Shown piece by piece: positions 1 to 7,315 of a stretch of 64,000 nt of DNA; within the stretch, counting starts at the first letter, position 1, and each line of letters begins with the position of its first letter. The stretch spans positions 930,001-994,000 of the forward strand of contig NZ_JACCAC010000001.1 in NCBI RefSeq assembly GCF_013409425.1. Direction: 5' to 3'. Below the pieces are notes generated by a model. It was not told the origin of the DNA, made no database searches, and saw nothing but the letters and a program-made list of their open reading frames with translations. This DNA is from Nocardioides perillae (GTDB lineage Bacteria > Actinomycetota > Actinomycetes > Propionibacteriales > Nocardioidaceae). The translations under genes were made by a program, and so were the position numbers.

Positions 1-42
1 ACGCGCCGCGGCGCAGCCGGTCCGGACCATTTCTGTGGCGAC

Positions 43-48
43 TAGGTT
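43..48 (+). promoter_or_regulatory. Leaderless-type -10 element (TAGGTT)
   Basis: TAGGTT ends 8 nt before the GTG start of the methyltransferase gene. With that spacing transcription would begin at or next to the start codon, and no Shine-Dalgarno sequence is visible. No convincing -35 is seen in the few bases available upstream. Confidence 0.5.
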
Positions 49-56
49 GCCGTTCC

Positions 57-743
57 GTGGACGACGAGCGAGCGCCGTACGACCCGATGCCGCACGGGGT
101 GCCCGAGGTGGGGGTCGGGCCGTGGCCGGGCGGGCCCGCGGCCTGGCCCGACGACCCCCGCTACGACCCGGTGCTGCTGGCCGAGGGCGACCGCCGCAAC
201 GTCGTCGACCGCTACCGCTACTGGCGCCTGGAGGCGATCGTCGCCGACCTCGACACCCGCCGGCACGGCTTCCACGTCGCGATCGAGAACTGGCAGCACG
301 ACTTCAACATCGGCACGGTGGTGCGCACCGCCAACGCCTTCCTCGCCGCCGAGGTGCACATCGTGGGCAACCGGCGGTGGAACCGGCGCGGGGCGATGGT
401 CACCGACCGCTACCAGCACGTCCGGCACCACGCCGACGTGCCGGCGCTCGCGGCCTACCTCCGCGGCCTGCCCGGCGGGCCCGTGCCGCTGCTCGGGATC
501 GACAACCTGCCCGGGTCGCTGCCGCTCGAGACCGCCACCGTCCCCGCCCGGGTGTGCTTCCTCTTCGGCCAGGAGGGGCCCGGCCTGTCGGGGCGGGCGC
601 GGGAGGTCTGCGACGGCACCTTCTCGATCGCGCAGTTCGGCTCGACCCGCTCCATCAACGCCTCGGCGGCCGCGGCGATCGCGATGCACGCGTGGGTGCG
701 TGCGCACGCCGACCTCGGCGGCGACGCGGCCTGGCGCGGCTGA
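57..743 (+). CDS. TrmH/SpoU-family RNA 2'-O-methyltransferase
   Basis: Predicted SPOUT-superfamily methyltransferase of 228 residues that would transfer a methyl group from S-adenosylmethionine to a ribose 2'-OH in tRNA or rRNA; the target base cannot be read from sequence. The three SpoU motifs are visible in order: FNIGTVVRTANAF (about residues 83-95), LFGQEGPGLS (169-178) and STRSINASAAAAIAM (196-210). These build the trefoil knot and the SAM pocket, and Arg90 is the expected catalytic arginine. The first 60 residues are a Pro/Asp-rich extension. The start is GTG at 57, chosen because a -10-like TAGGTT lies 8 nt upstream. The next gene begins 13 nt after the stop but has its own -10-like element. 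Confidence 0.88.
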   Translation: MDDERAPYDPMPHGVPEVGVGPWPGGPAAWPDDPRYDPVLLAEGDRRNVVDRYRYWRLEAIVADLDTRRHGFHVAIENWQHDFNIGTVVRTANAFLAAEVHIVGNRRWNRRGAMVTDRYQHVRHHADVPALAAYLRGLPGGPVPLLGIDNLPGSLPLETATVPARVCFLFGQEGPGLSGRAREVCDGTFSIAQFGSTRSINASAAAAIAMHAWVRAHADLGGDAAWRG

Positions 744-744
744 C

Positions 745-750
745 TACGGT
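745..750 (+). promoter_or_regulatory. Leaderless-type -10 element (TACGGT)
   Basis: TACGGT overlaps the end of the upstream gene region and lies 6 nt before GTG 757. It is the main reason for preferring 757 over the in-frame GTG at 751. Confidence 0.45.
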
Positions 751-756
751 GTGGCT

Positions 757-1260
757 GTGAGCCAGACCGCACCCGAGCCGATGACCCTGTCCGAGTCCGT
801 GCACGTCGCCGCGCCGCCGGAGGCCGTCTGGGCCCTGGTGACCGACGTCGGCCGCACCGGCGAGTGGAGCTCGGTGTGCACCGCCTGCGAGTGGGACGAC
901 CCTGCCGTCGTGGCCGACGGGCCGGTGGTCGGCGCGACGTTCACCGGGCACAACACCTCGGGCGAGCGCTCGTGGGACACGACCTGCACGGTGACCGCCG
1001 CCGACGCGCCGCGCGAGTTCCGCTGGGAGGTCAACGGCGGCCTGGTGCGCTGGGGCTACGTGCTCACCCCCGAGGGCGACGGCACCACGCTGCGCGAGGA
1101 CTGGGAGTTCACGACCGCGGGCCAGGAGTTCTTCCACGACAAGTACGCCGAGCACGCCCCGCGGGTCATCGCGCAGCGGGCGGAGGAGGCCCGCACCGGC
1201 GTGCCGGAGACCCTCGCGACCCTGAAGCGCCTGGCCGAGGCGTCGGTCGCCGCGCCGTAG
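757..1260 (+). CDS. SRPBCC-family (START-like) protein
   Basis: A 167-residue single-domain protein of the SRPBCC/polyketide-cyclase-like superfamily, small cytoplasmic helix-grip proteins that bind hydrophobic ligands. Family signs are the opening strand with VHVAAPPEAVWALVTDVGRT (about residues 14-33, the usual 'V.ap.e.VW..vtD..r.geW' pattern), a central strand region ending GTTLREDWEF, and a C-terminal helix that would close the pocket. No ligand or reaction can be assigned. The start is GTG 757, 6 nt after a TACGGT element; GTG 751 in the same frame is the alternative. It is probably transcribed on its own despite the 13-nt gap to the upstream gene. Confidence 0.8.
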   Translation: MSQTAPEPMTLSESVHVAAPPEAVWALVTDVGRTGEWSSVCTACEWDDPAVVADGPVVGATFTGHNTSGERSWDTTCTVTAADAPREFRWEVNGGLVRWGYVLTPEGDGTTLREDWEFTTAGQEFFHDKYAEHAPRVIAQRAEEARTGVPETLATLKRLAEASVAAP

Positions 1261-1269
1261 GTCGGAGGG

Positions 1270-1770
1270 CTAGGCGCGTGCGGCGCGCACGTCGCGCAGC
1301 AGCCGGCGGTGCACCAGGGCCGTGAGCGTCTCGCGCGCCGGCAGGTCGACGAGCAGGTACGCCGCGCCGACGAGGCCGCGGGGCGCGAGGTGCACGGTGG
1401 TGGTCACCGTGCTCGTGCCCGGCCGCGGCCCGGCGGTGACCTCGACGGTGAGGGTGACGCGGCCGGGTGCGCGCACGCGGGCGACCAGCTCGAGACGTCC
1501 GGGGGCGGTGCCGCCGGTCGTGGTGCTCGGGGCGTCGGCCGCCGTGACGGTCCAGAAGCCGGCGTCGTCGCCGGCGGCGAGCAGGGGGCGCCCCGGCGGC
1601 GGCGCGTCGGCCCCGGTGCCGCCCACGAGCCGGTCGACCCCGGCGCGGAAGACGAACGGTGCGGCGTCGACGTACCACTGGTCGCGGTCCTCGCCGCTGG
1701 CCACGACGCGCCAGGCGGCCGCCGGCTCGACGGGGGCGGTGCTGCTGCGGCGGCTGGAGGTCGACGACAC
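1270..1770 (-). CDS. DUF2867-like protein
   Basis: A 166-residue protein resembling the DUF2867 domain (a START-like fold often fused to SDR proteins). Family-like blocks are an RLVGGTGAD segment followed by a proline-rich turn and FWTV near the middle, RLELVARVRAPGRVTLTVEV, and a C-terminal APRGLVGAAYLLVDLPARETL segment that matches the family's closing helix. No catalytic residues are recognisable and no substrate is inferred. It ends 9 bp from the convergent SRPBCC gene, so the two related folds face each other tail to tail. The GTG start at 1770 is uncertain by a few codons. Confidence is high that this is a gene and moderate for the family. Confidence 0.7.
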   Translation of the reverse strand: MSSTSSRRSSTAPVEPAAAWRVVASGEDRDQWYVDAAPFVFRAGVDRLVGGTGADAPPPGRPLLAAGDDAGFWTVTAADAPSTTTGGTAPGRLELVARVRAPGRVTLTVEVTAGPRPGTSTVTTTVHLAPRGLVGAAYLLVDLPARETLTALVHRRLLRDVRAARA

Positions 1771-1830
1771 GAGACGACGCTAGCCCGGGCGGGTCGCGGG
1801 GCGACCCACCCGGGCCAGCGGGGGTGAAGC

Positions 1831-1874
1831 GGGTGGTGCGGGGCGCTGCGGGGGTGGTGCGGGGTGCTGCGGGG
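1831..1874. repeat. Two tandem 22-bp G-rich repeats
   Basis: Two 22-bp units (1831-1852 and 1853-1874) differ at one base (GCGCTGC versus GTGCTGC). They lie in the 108-bp gap between the M14 carboxypeptidase stop codon and the DUF2867-like gene. No hairpin accompanies them. Confidence 0.6.
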
Positions 1875-1878
1875 TGGG

Positions 1879-4047
1879 TCAGCGGCGGCAGGTCGCCAGG
1901 TTCAGCGCCTTGGTCTGTCCACGGTCGATCAGCACCGAGGTGCGGCCGAGGACCTTGCCGCCGCGCGAGCAGGTGAGCGTGTAGCGCTCGACCTTGCCCT
2001 TGGTGCGCTTCGTGACGGAGTCGAAGAGCGCCGCGGTGAGGTCGTAGGTGGGGGTCACCGAGGCGTAGTTGACGACCCGCAGGACATAGGTGCCCGGCGC
2101 GGCGTCGACGATCTGGGCGGACTCGACCGTGGCCGGGGCGTTGCCCGAGCCGCCGACCTCCTCCAGCTCACCGCTGGCCGTCTTGCGGTAGATCTCGAGG
2201 TCGAGGTCGTCCGGGGTGGCCCAGGTCAGGTCGACCTTGAGCAGGTCGGCCGTCGCCGGCACGGTGAACTCGTGGTCGGCAGTGCCGACGACCGGCGTGG
2301 TGGGGCCGCCGACGAAGGTCTGGCTCTTGTAGGGCGCGTCGTCGTAGGCCTGGAAGGTGCGCGGCCGGACGACGGGCCGGGTGGAGGGGTTCACGACCCA
2401 GCTGAAGCGGCCGCTGCGCGGCACCGTGATCGAGGAGCTGACGCCGTCGGCGAAGCTGTCCTCCCAGGTGGGCGTGCGGAACTTCTTGCTCAGCGTGAGC
2501 ACGGTGCCCTTCGGCAGCTTCTGCTTGGCGCGCAGGGTGCCGTGGAAGCGGGTGTCGACGGTGTGCTCGAGGGCGATGAGGTAGGCCTCGCGGTTGCCCT
2601 TGCCGGCGTACTTGCCGGTGCCGCGGTAGAAGCCGACGACCTGCTCGAAGGGAGGGTGGAACTCGTCGGGGCCGATCTCGAAGGTGTAGCCGTAGCCGCC
2701 GGTGGCGTTGTAGGACCAGTCCTCGGTGGTGCCGGTGGTGTCGTAGAGCTCCCAGCCGTGGATGTTGCGGTAGCCGTTCTGGTCGGTCATCCGCTTGCCG
2801 AGGCGCTTGAGGCCCTCCTCGTCGGGGGCGTTGCCGACCGGGATGCCGTCGGGGGCGATGGTGGTCGGGTTCACGCCGTTGGGGCGCAGCACGAGGTTCG
2901 AGAACGTGTGGTTGCTGATCATCATCGTGACCTGGCGGCCGGCGATGAGGTCGCGCACGTTCTGCGTCTCCGGCTCGGAGAAGGGCGCCGCGCCGCGGTA
3001 GGTCGGGTCGGGCAGGCCGGCGACGCGGTCGCTGCTCGGGTCGGGCAGGGTGCCGGCCGCGCCGGGGCCGCCCCAGAAGCCGCCGTAGTTGCGGTTGAGG
3101 TCGGTGCCGAGGCCGAAGCCGCCGTTGCTGTTCAGCGTGAGGCGGCACGAGCCGTCGGGGGTGTCCTGGCCGTCGACGATGCGGCAGTTCTTGCGCTTGT
3201 AGGCCTGGCCGGGGGTGCCGAGGATGGTCACCGTGCCGCCGTTGTCGACCTCGCGGAGGTCGACGGCTGCGCCGTCGGTGCGGGAGAGCTCGAAGCCGTC
3301 CACGTTGACGACGGGCACCACGACGACGCGGGCGCGGTCGAGGAGGCGGGTGATGCGTCGGTTCTTGCCGTAGCTCTGCACCAGGTCGGTCGCGAACTCC
3401 ATCGCGAGCTCGGCCGAGGGCCACTCGCGGGCGTGGTGGGCGCCCATCAGCACCATGGTGGGGCGACCGGTCGAGGGGCGGCGCACGTCGCTGCCGATCT
3501 CGACGCCGTAGATGGTGCGGCCGTCCAGGCTGGGGCGCGGCATCGCGAACTTCTTGACCAGGGTGCGCTTCTTCGCGAGCTCGTCCATGTCGGCGTTGTA
3601 GTCGGCCAGCGTGCGGTAGCTGGTGCGGCCCGAGGGGAGCGCGGACCTGAGGCCGAGCTCGGCCATCTCCGCGGCGTACTCCGCGTTGGCGCGGTTGTTC
3701 TGCGCCTCGCGCAGCAGCATGTCCTCGATCTCGACGTCGTAGGTGAAGCCGCCCGCGGTGAGCGCGACCAGGTCGAGGGGGCTGTGCACGACGACCTCGA
3801 CGTAGTCGTGGCCGGCGTGCTCGGTGAGGTCGAGGCCGAGCTTGGACAGCCGGGTCTTGGCCGCGCGGGTGGGGGTGTCCACCTTGAGCAGCTGGGGGTG
3901 GAAGACGTCGGCGGTGCCCACGGTGCCCTGGGCGCTGGTCAGCGCGCCGGGCACGGCGAGGGCGGAGACGCCGAGGGCGAGGGCCGCGATCCCGGAGGCG
4001 GCCAGGGTGCGCAACCGGCGGGGACGGGTGGTGCGGAGGGGGGTCAT
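1879..4047 (-). CDS. Secreted M14-family zinc carboxypeptidase
   Basis: A 722-residue secreted metallocarboxypeptidase expected to cleave C-terminal residues from extracellular peptides. The N terminus has an arginine-rich start followed by a hydrophobic segment (about residues 12-35) ending near ALTSAQG, a Sec-type signal. An N-terminal pro-like region precedes the peptidase domain. The zinc site is GAHHAREWPSAE (His and Glu of the HxxE motif, about 203-206), the third ligand is in SNHTFSN (about 379), and the catalytic Glu is in YTFEIGPDEF (about 456). A C-terminal beta-sandwich (about 590-670, LKVDLTWATPDDLDLEIY) looks like a pre-peptidase C-terminal (PPC) domain. ATG 4047 was chosen over an in-frame upstream start because AGGAG lies 6 nt before it and the signal peptide begins there. 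Confidence 0.9.
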   Translation of the reverse strand: MTPLRTTRPRRLRTLAASGIAALALGVSALAVPGALTSAQGTVGTADVFHPQLLKVDTPTRAAKTRLSKLGLDLTEHAGHDYVEVVVHSPLDLVALTAGGFTYDVEIEDMLLREAQNNRANAEYAAEMAELGLRSALPSGRTSYRTLADYNADMDELAKKRTLVKKFAMPRPSLDGRTIYGVEIGSDVRRPSTGRPTMVLMGAHHAREWPSAELAMEFATDLVQSYGKNRRITRLLDRARVVVVPVVNVDGFELSRTDGAAVDLREVDNGGTVTILGTPGQAYKRKNCRIVDGQDTPDGSCRLTLNSNGGFGLGTDLNRNYGGFWGGPGAAGTLPDPSSDRVAGLPDPTYRGAAPFSEPETQNVRDLIAGRQVTMMISNHTFSNLVLRPNGVNPTTIAPDGIPVGNAPDEEGLKRLGKRMTDQNGYRNIHGWELYDTTGTTEDWSYNATGGYGYTFEIGPDEFHPPFEQVVGFYRGTGKYAGKGNREAYLIALEHTVDTRFHGTLRAKQKLPKGTVLTLSKKFRTPTWEDSFADGVSSSITVPRSGRFSWVVNPSTRPVVRPRTFQAYDDAPYKSQTFVGGPTTPVVGTADHEFTVPATADLLKVDLTWATPDDLDLEIYRKTASGELEEVGGSGNAPATVESAQIVDAAPGTYVLRVVNYASVTPTYDLTAALFDSVTKRTKGKVERYTLTCSRGGKVLGRTSVLIDRGQTKALNLATCRR

Positions 4048-4145
4048 GACGGGCTCCTGGGGGTGGGGTCGTGCCCACCTCAACGCGCGAACCCGGCTGT
4101 GGTCACGCGCCCGGATGCGTGAGGCAGCGGGTGAGCCGCGGGGTC

Positions 4146-4151
4146 TAGGGT
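4146..4151 (+). promoter_or_regulatory. Putative -10 of fba (TAGGGT)
   Basis: TAGGGT would place the fba transcription start near 4158, giving a leader of about 55 nt that contains the GAGGAG ribosome-binding site just before ATG 4215. Unlike several genes here, fba would therefore have a leader. Confidence 0.4.
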
Positions 4152-4214
4152 GAGCCGCGTCGTACGCCGCACGCCCGCGCGCACCCGCACCGCAGCCCCG
4201 AGGAGAGCCCGACG

Positions 4215-5252
4215 ATGCCCATCGCCACCCCTGAGGTCTACGCCGAGATGCTCGACCAGGCCAAGGCGCAGGCCTTCGCCTACCCCGCGATCAACGTGTC
4301 GTCGTCGCAGACCCTCAACGCCGCGCTCAAGGGCTTCGCCGACGCCGGCTCCGACGGCATCGTGCAGATCTCGACCGGCGGCGCGGAGTACCTCTCCGGC
4401 CCCTCGGTCAAGGACATGGTGGCCGGCTCGGTCGCCTTCGCGGCCTACGCCCACGAGGTGGCGAAGAACTACCCCGTCAACATCGCGCTGCACACCGACC
4501 ACTGCCCTAAGGACAAGCTCGACGGCTTCGTCCGTCCGCTGCTGGCGGTCTCGCAGGAGCGCGTCGACCGCGGCGAGGCGCCGCTCTTCCAGTCGCACAT
4601 GTGGGACGGCTCGGCCGTGCCGCTGGAGGAGAACCTGCAGATCGCCGAGGAGCTGCTCACCGCGTGCGCGGCCGCCAAGATCGTGCTGGAGGTCGAGATC
4701 GGCGTCGTCGGCGGCGAGGAGGACGGCGTCGCCCACGAGATAAACGAGAAGCTCTACACCACCCCCGACGACGCGCTCGCGACCGTGCGCGCCCTCGGCG
4801 TCGGCGAGAAGGGGCGCTACCTGACCGCGCTGACCTTCGGCAACGTGCACGGCGTCTACAAGCCCGGCAACGTCAAGCTGCGCCCCGAGATCCTGAAGGC
4901 CGCGCAGGAGGCCGTCGTCGCCGAGCTCGGCCTCGACGCCGGTGCCAAGCCCTTCGACCTGGTCTTCCACGGCGGGTCGGGCTCGACGGCCGAGGAGATC
5001 GGCGCGGCCGTCGACTACGGCGTGATCAAGATGAACGTCGACACCGACACGCAGTACGCCTTCACCCGCCCGGTCGCCGCGCACATGTTCGGCAACTACG
5101 ACGGCGTGCTCAAGGTCGACGGCGAGGTCGGCAACAAGAAGGCCTACGACCCCCGCGCCTGGGGCAAGGCCGCCGAGGCCGGCATGGCCGCCCGCATCGT
5201 CGAGGCCTGCGAGCACCTCCGCTCCGCCGGCACCTCCCTCTCCGCCTCCTGA
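4215..5252 (+). CDS. fba: Class II fructose-bisphosphate aldolase
   Basis: A 345-residue zinc-dependent aldolase interconverting fructose 1,6-bisphosphate with dihydroxyacetone phosphate and glyceraldehyde 3-phosphate in cytoplasmic glycolysis and gluconeogenesis. Class II hallmarks are the metal-binding LHTDHCPKDKLD (about residues 93-104), the acidic EVEIGVVGGEEDG strand (about 162-174), FGNVHGVYKPG (about 211-221), and the phosphate-binding FHGGSGST (about 250-257) with KMNVDTDTQYAF. The length is full for the long actinobacterial subclass. GAGGAG lies about 8 nt before the ATG. It is followed by the palindrome-bracketed AbiEi-type gene on the opposite strand, then DUF3151 and, further on, purA. 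Confidence 0.96.
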   Translation: MPIATPEVYAEMLDQAKAQAFAYPAINVSSSQTLNAALKGFADAGSDGIVQISTGGAEYLSGPSVKDMVAGSVAFAAYAHEVAKNYPVNIALHTDHCPKDKLDGFVRPLLAVSQERVDRGEAPLFQSHMWDGSAVPLEENLQIAEELLTACAAAKIVLEVEIGVVGGEEDGVAHEINEKLYTTPDDALATVRALGVGEKGRYLTALTFGNVHGVYKPGNVKLRPEILKAAQEAVVAELGLDAGAKPFDLVFHGGSGSTAEEIGAAVDYGVIKMNVDTDTQYAFTRPVAAHMFGNYDGVLKVDGEVGNKKAYDPRAWGKAAEAGMAARIVEACEHLRSAGTSLSAS

Positions 5253-5307
5253 CCCCGCCCCACCGGCCCGCCGCCCAGTCCCGGCTCCCGCCTCAGCCCC
5301 CGGCTCT

Positions 5308-5378
5308 TGTAACGCGCCGTTGGTGGCACCTCTACCCCCGTCGACGGAGGTAGGTGGTGCTGCTGACGGCGCGTTACA
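5308..5378. repeat. 71-bp palindromic repeat, copy A
   Basis: An imperfect inverted repeat with perfect 13-bp ends (TGTAACGCGCCGT / ACGGCGCGTTACA), a shared GCACC/GGTGC block and an inner CTACCCCCGTC/GACGGAGGTAG stem. Copy B at 6498-6568 is the same length and differs at only five positions. Copy A supplies the TAA stop codon (5374-5376) of the AbiEi-type gene. It lies between two convergent genes, so it could fold as a two-way terminator as well as mark an element boundary. Confidence 0.92.
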
Positions 5379-6432
5379 TGTTCCCGGAGCGGAGTGGGCG
5401 GCGGTCGACGCGGTACGGCGCGAGGTCGCTGACGTCGCGTCCCCACCTCGCCTCGGTGGCGGCGAACTCCCGGGCGAGGCGGCGCAGGGCGGCCGGACGA
5501 CCTGAGCCGCAGTCCTCCTGCGTGATGCGCGAGACCCCCAGCCCGAACCCGGCGATGAAGTCCTGTCGACGCTTCTCCTCCCAGAGCACCTCGTCGGGAC
5601 CGCGGTGGTCGGGCCCGCCGGCGGCGTACTTCACGCGGCCGTCGACCTCGAACATGTGGCGCCCGACCCCGAAGTCGCAGAAGACCGTGCGGTGCCCGTC
5701 GGACAAGCCGACCTGCGTCTCGGGTCGCCCGATGCCGAGGTCGAGCACCAGTGCCCGACCGAGTGACTCCAACCAGCTCTCCGACCCGGCGTCGGCCAGG
5801 TCCACCACCCTGTCGACCACGGACTTGCCCGGCCAGTTCCGCATCGCTCGGGCCGCGAGCCGCAGGGCGGCGGGTGACGAGCCGAGCCGCAGGGCGGCGT
5901 CCGCCGCTGCGAGGCCGGGGCCGAAGCCGTGCTCGCGGGCCGTGTCGAGCGCGGTCCGCGGTCCGTCGAGGACGCTCAGTCCGTCGACGACGGTGACCTG
6001 GCCAGGGTGGTAGGGCGCCCCGTGGTGCTTGATGCCGGCCTTCAGGCGGGTCCCGCACACCCGGGCCCGGGTGCGGTGCACGAGCGCGGTGCGCCCGTCG
6101 GGCACGCCCAACCCGAGGACCAGCGCGGCCGAGTCGTGGCTGAAGACCCCGTCGGTCGCCAGGACGAGGGCCGCCGCCCGCACCCGCAGGAGCGGCGCCG
6201 CTCGCCAGGGATCGAGGGCCTCGTAGGACTCTCGGTCGGTGTAGACGCCTCGTCGGACCTTGAGCCAGGCGCCGGCCGCCACCAGTCGGCGTACGTCGCG
6301 GGGGTCGAGCCCGGCGCCGAGCGCCTGGGTCCAGGTGAGGAGGCCGTGCTGCCGCACGGCGGGCACGTAGGCGGTGAGGTCCACGGCCGCAGCGTCGCGG
6401 ACGTCTCGGTGGTCGCGGGTCGGATCGGCCAC
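5374..6432 (-). CDS. AbiEi-type N-terminal domain / DUF559-like protein
   Basis: A protein of about 352 residues. The first 60 residues (QHGLLTWTQALGAGLDPRDV, then VAAGAWLKVRRGVYT) match the winged-helix domain of type IV toxin-antitoxin AbiEi-family antitoxins. The C-terminal third has the DUF559/Vsr-like restriction-endonuclease-fold pattern: WLESLGRALV with a Glu, then VFCDFGVGRHMFEVDGRVKY, a D...E.D.K spacing like a PD-(D/E)xK site. No AbiEii-type toxin gene is adjacent, so an antitoxin role is not supported. The stop codon lies inside palindrome copy A, and copy B lies just upstream of the start. GTG 6432 is the first good start after copy B; no strong ribosome-binding site is seen and the open frame runs back into copy B. 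Confidence 0.75.
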   Translation of the reverse strand: MADPTRDHRDVRDAAAVDLTAYVPAVRQHGLLTWTQALGAGLDPRDVRRLVAAGAWLKVRRGVYTDRESYEALDPWRAAPLLRVRAAALVLATDGVFSHDSAALVLGLGVPDGRTALVHRTRARVCGTRLKAGIKHHGAPYHPGQVTVVDGLSVLDGPRTALDTAREHGFGPGLAAADAALRLGSSPAALRLAARAMRNWPGKSVVDRVVDLADAGSESWLESLGRALVLDLGIGRPETQVGLSDGHRTVFCDFGVGRHMFEVDGRVKYAAGGPDHRGPDEVLWEEKRRQDFIAGFGLGVSRITQEDCGSGRPAALRRLAREFAATEARWGRDVSDLAPYRVDRRPLRSGNM

Positions 6433-6497
6433 GCCTGTGGATGTCCGCCCCGGCCCGGATGCCTGTGCGCGTTCTTCGGCCCGCCCGACGGAGCGCC

Positions 6498-6568
6498 TGT
6501 AACGCGCCGTTGGTAGCACCTCTACCCCCGTCGTCGGGGGTAGGTAGTGCTTCTGACGGCGCGTTACA
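6498..6568. repeat. 71-bp palindromic repeat, copy B
   Basis: Second copy of the palindrome described at 5308-5378: same length, same 13-bp ends, five substitutions confined to the inner region. It lies between the start of the AbiEi-type gene and the stop of the DUF3151 gene (both minus strand). The two copies bracket about 1.1 kb that contains the single gene. No flanking direct duplication is visible next to the outer ends. Confidence 0.92.
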
Positions 6569-6615
6569 AGGGGCCGGGGGGTTGGGTGAGGGGGGTTGGG
6601 GGGCGGGGGGTGAGG

Positions 6616-7047
6616 TCAGGCGGGGGTGTCGGCGTCGGCGAGGAGGGCGTCGTACGCCGTGGGGCTGGAGTCGCGGAGGAAGTCGCGGCAACGCTCCCAC
6701 TCGGGGGTCTCGCCGATCGCGCGGGCGCTCAGGGCGAGGAGGGCGAGGGCGCGCAGGAAGCCGCGGTTGGGCTCGTGCTCCCACGGGACCGGGCCGTGGC
6801 CCTTCCAGCCGTTGCGGCGCAGGGCGTCGAGGCTGCGGTGGTAGCCGACCCGCGCGTAGGCGTAGACGGTGACGTCGTCGGCGCCGGCGTCGCGCGCCTG
6901 CTCGGCGAGGGTGGCCCAGGCGGTCGGCGAGGACGGGTGCGCGCGCACCACCGCGGCCGGGGCGGTGCCGGCGGCGAGGTCGGCGGCAGCGGGGTCCTCG
7001 GGCAGGTGGGTCGCGGGCGGCTGGGCCATCAGGTCGAGGTGTGCCAT
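6616..7047 (-). CDS. DUF3151-family protein
   Basis: A 143-residue cytoplasmic protein of the actinobacterial family DUF3151, whose function is unknown. Recognisable blocks are TAWATLAEQARDAGADDVTVYAYARVGYHRSLD in the middle, the highly conserved RRNGWKGHGPVPWEHEPNRGFLR and a C-terminal ECRDFL-like helix. The family is commonly encoded near fba and purA, which fits this position. ATG 7047 was preferred over an in-frame upstream start because MAHLDLM matches the usual family N terminus. Nothing suggests an enzyme active site. Confidence 0.85.
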   Translation of the reverse strand: MAHLDLMAQPPATHLPEDPAAADLAAGTAPAAVVRAHPSSPTAWATLAEQARDAGADDVTVYAYARVGYHRSLDALRRNGWKGHGPVPWEHEPNRGFLRALALLALSARAIGETPEWERCRDFLRDSSPTAYDALLADADTPA

Positions 7048-7186
7048 GCCCCGATCATCGCAGCCGCGCAGCACGGGGGCGCGGGTGGACGCCGCGCATC
7101 GACCCCGGGCTGCCGGGTACCGCCCTCAGAACAGGCCGTCGGCACCCCGGCGGCGGGGGAGGGAACCTCAGGAGGAGGTGGAGCGC

Positions 7187-7246
7187 GTGTACATCGGCAT
7201 CGGCACCCTGATCGTCATCATCATCATCTTGATCCTGGTCTTCTGA
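7187..7246 (+). CDS. 19-residue hydrophobic membrane peptide
   Basis: A very short open frame, GTG 7187 to TGA 7246, encoding VYIGIGTLIVIIIILILVF, essentially one transmembrane helix. It has an unusually strong ribosome-binding site: AGGAGGAGG at 7170-7178, 8 nt before the start. An in-frame GTG at 7178 is too close to the site to be used. The peptide begins with Tyr-Ile-Gly, contains two glycines and no charged residue. It resembles the single-helix small proteins that act as regulators of membrane complexes, or type I toxins, but no function is assigned. It is convergent with lysS. Confidence 0.6.
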   Translation: MYIGIGTLIVIIIILILVF

Positions 7247-7315
7247 CCGCCGACGCGGGTGGGCGCTCGGGCGCCGACCCGCTGGCCCACGAACCAGACG
7301 GCCCCCCCGACCGGC

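Noticed and set aside
1864..4122. Long open frame (752 codons) antisense to the M14 carboxypeptidase
   Set aside because: It mirrors the carboxypeptidase codons, is low-complexity Val/Gly/Ala/Arg, has no recognisable domain, and the minus-strand protein has intact zinc motifs. High G+C produces such shadows across the window.
5374..6432. Complete type IV toxin-antitoxin (AbiE) pair
   Set aside because: Only an AbiEi-like winged-helix domain is present and no AbiEii nucleotidyltransferase is adjacent. The C terminus is DUF559-like instead.
5308..6568. Classical insertion sequence
   Set aside because: There is no transposase and no visible target-site duplication, and each end is itself a full palindrome rather than a simple terminal inverted repeat.
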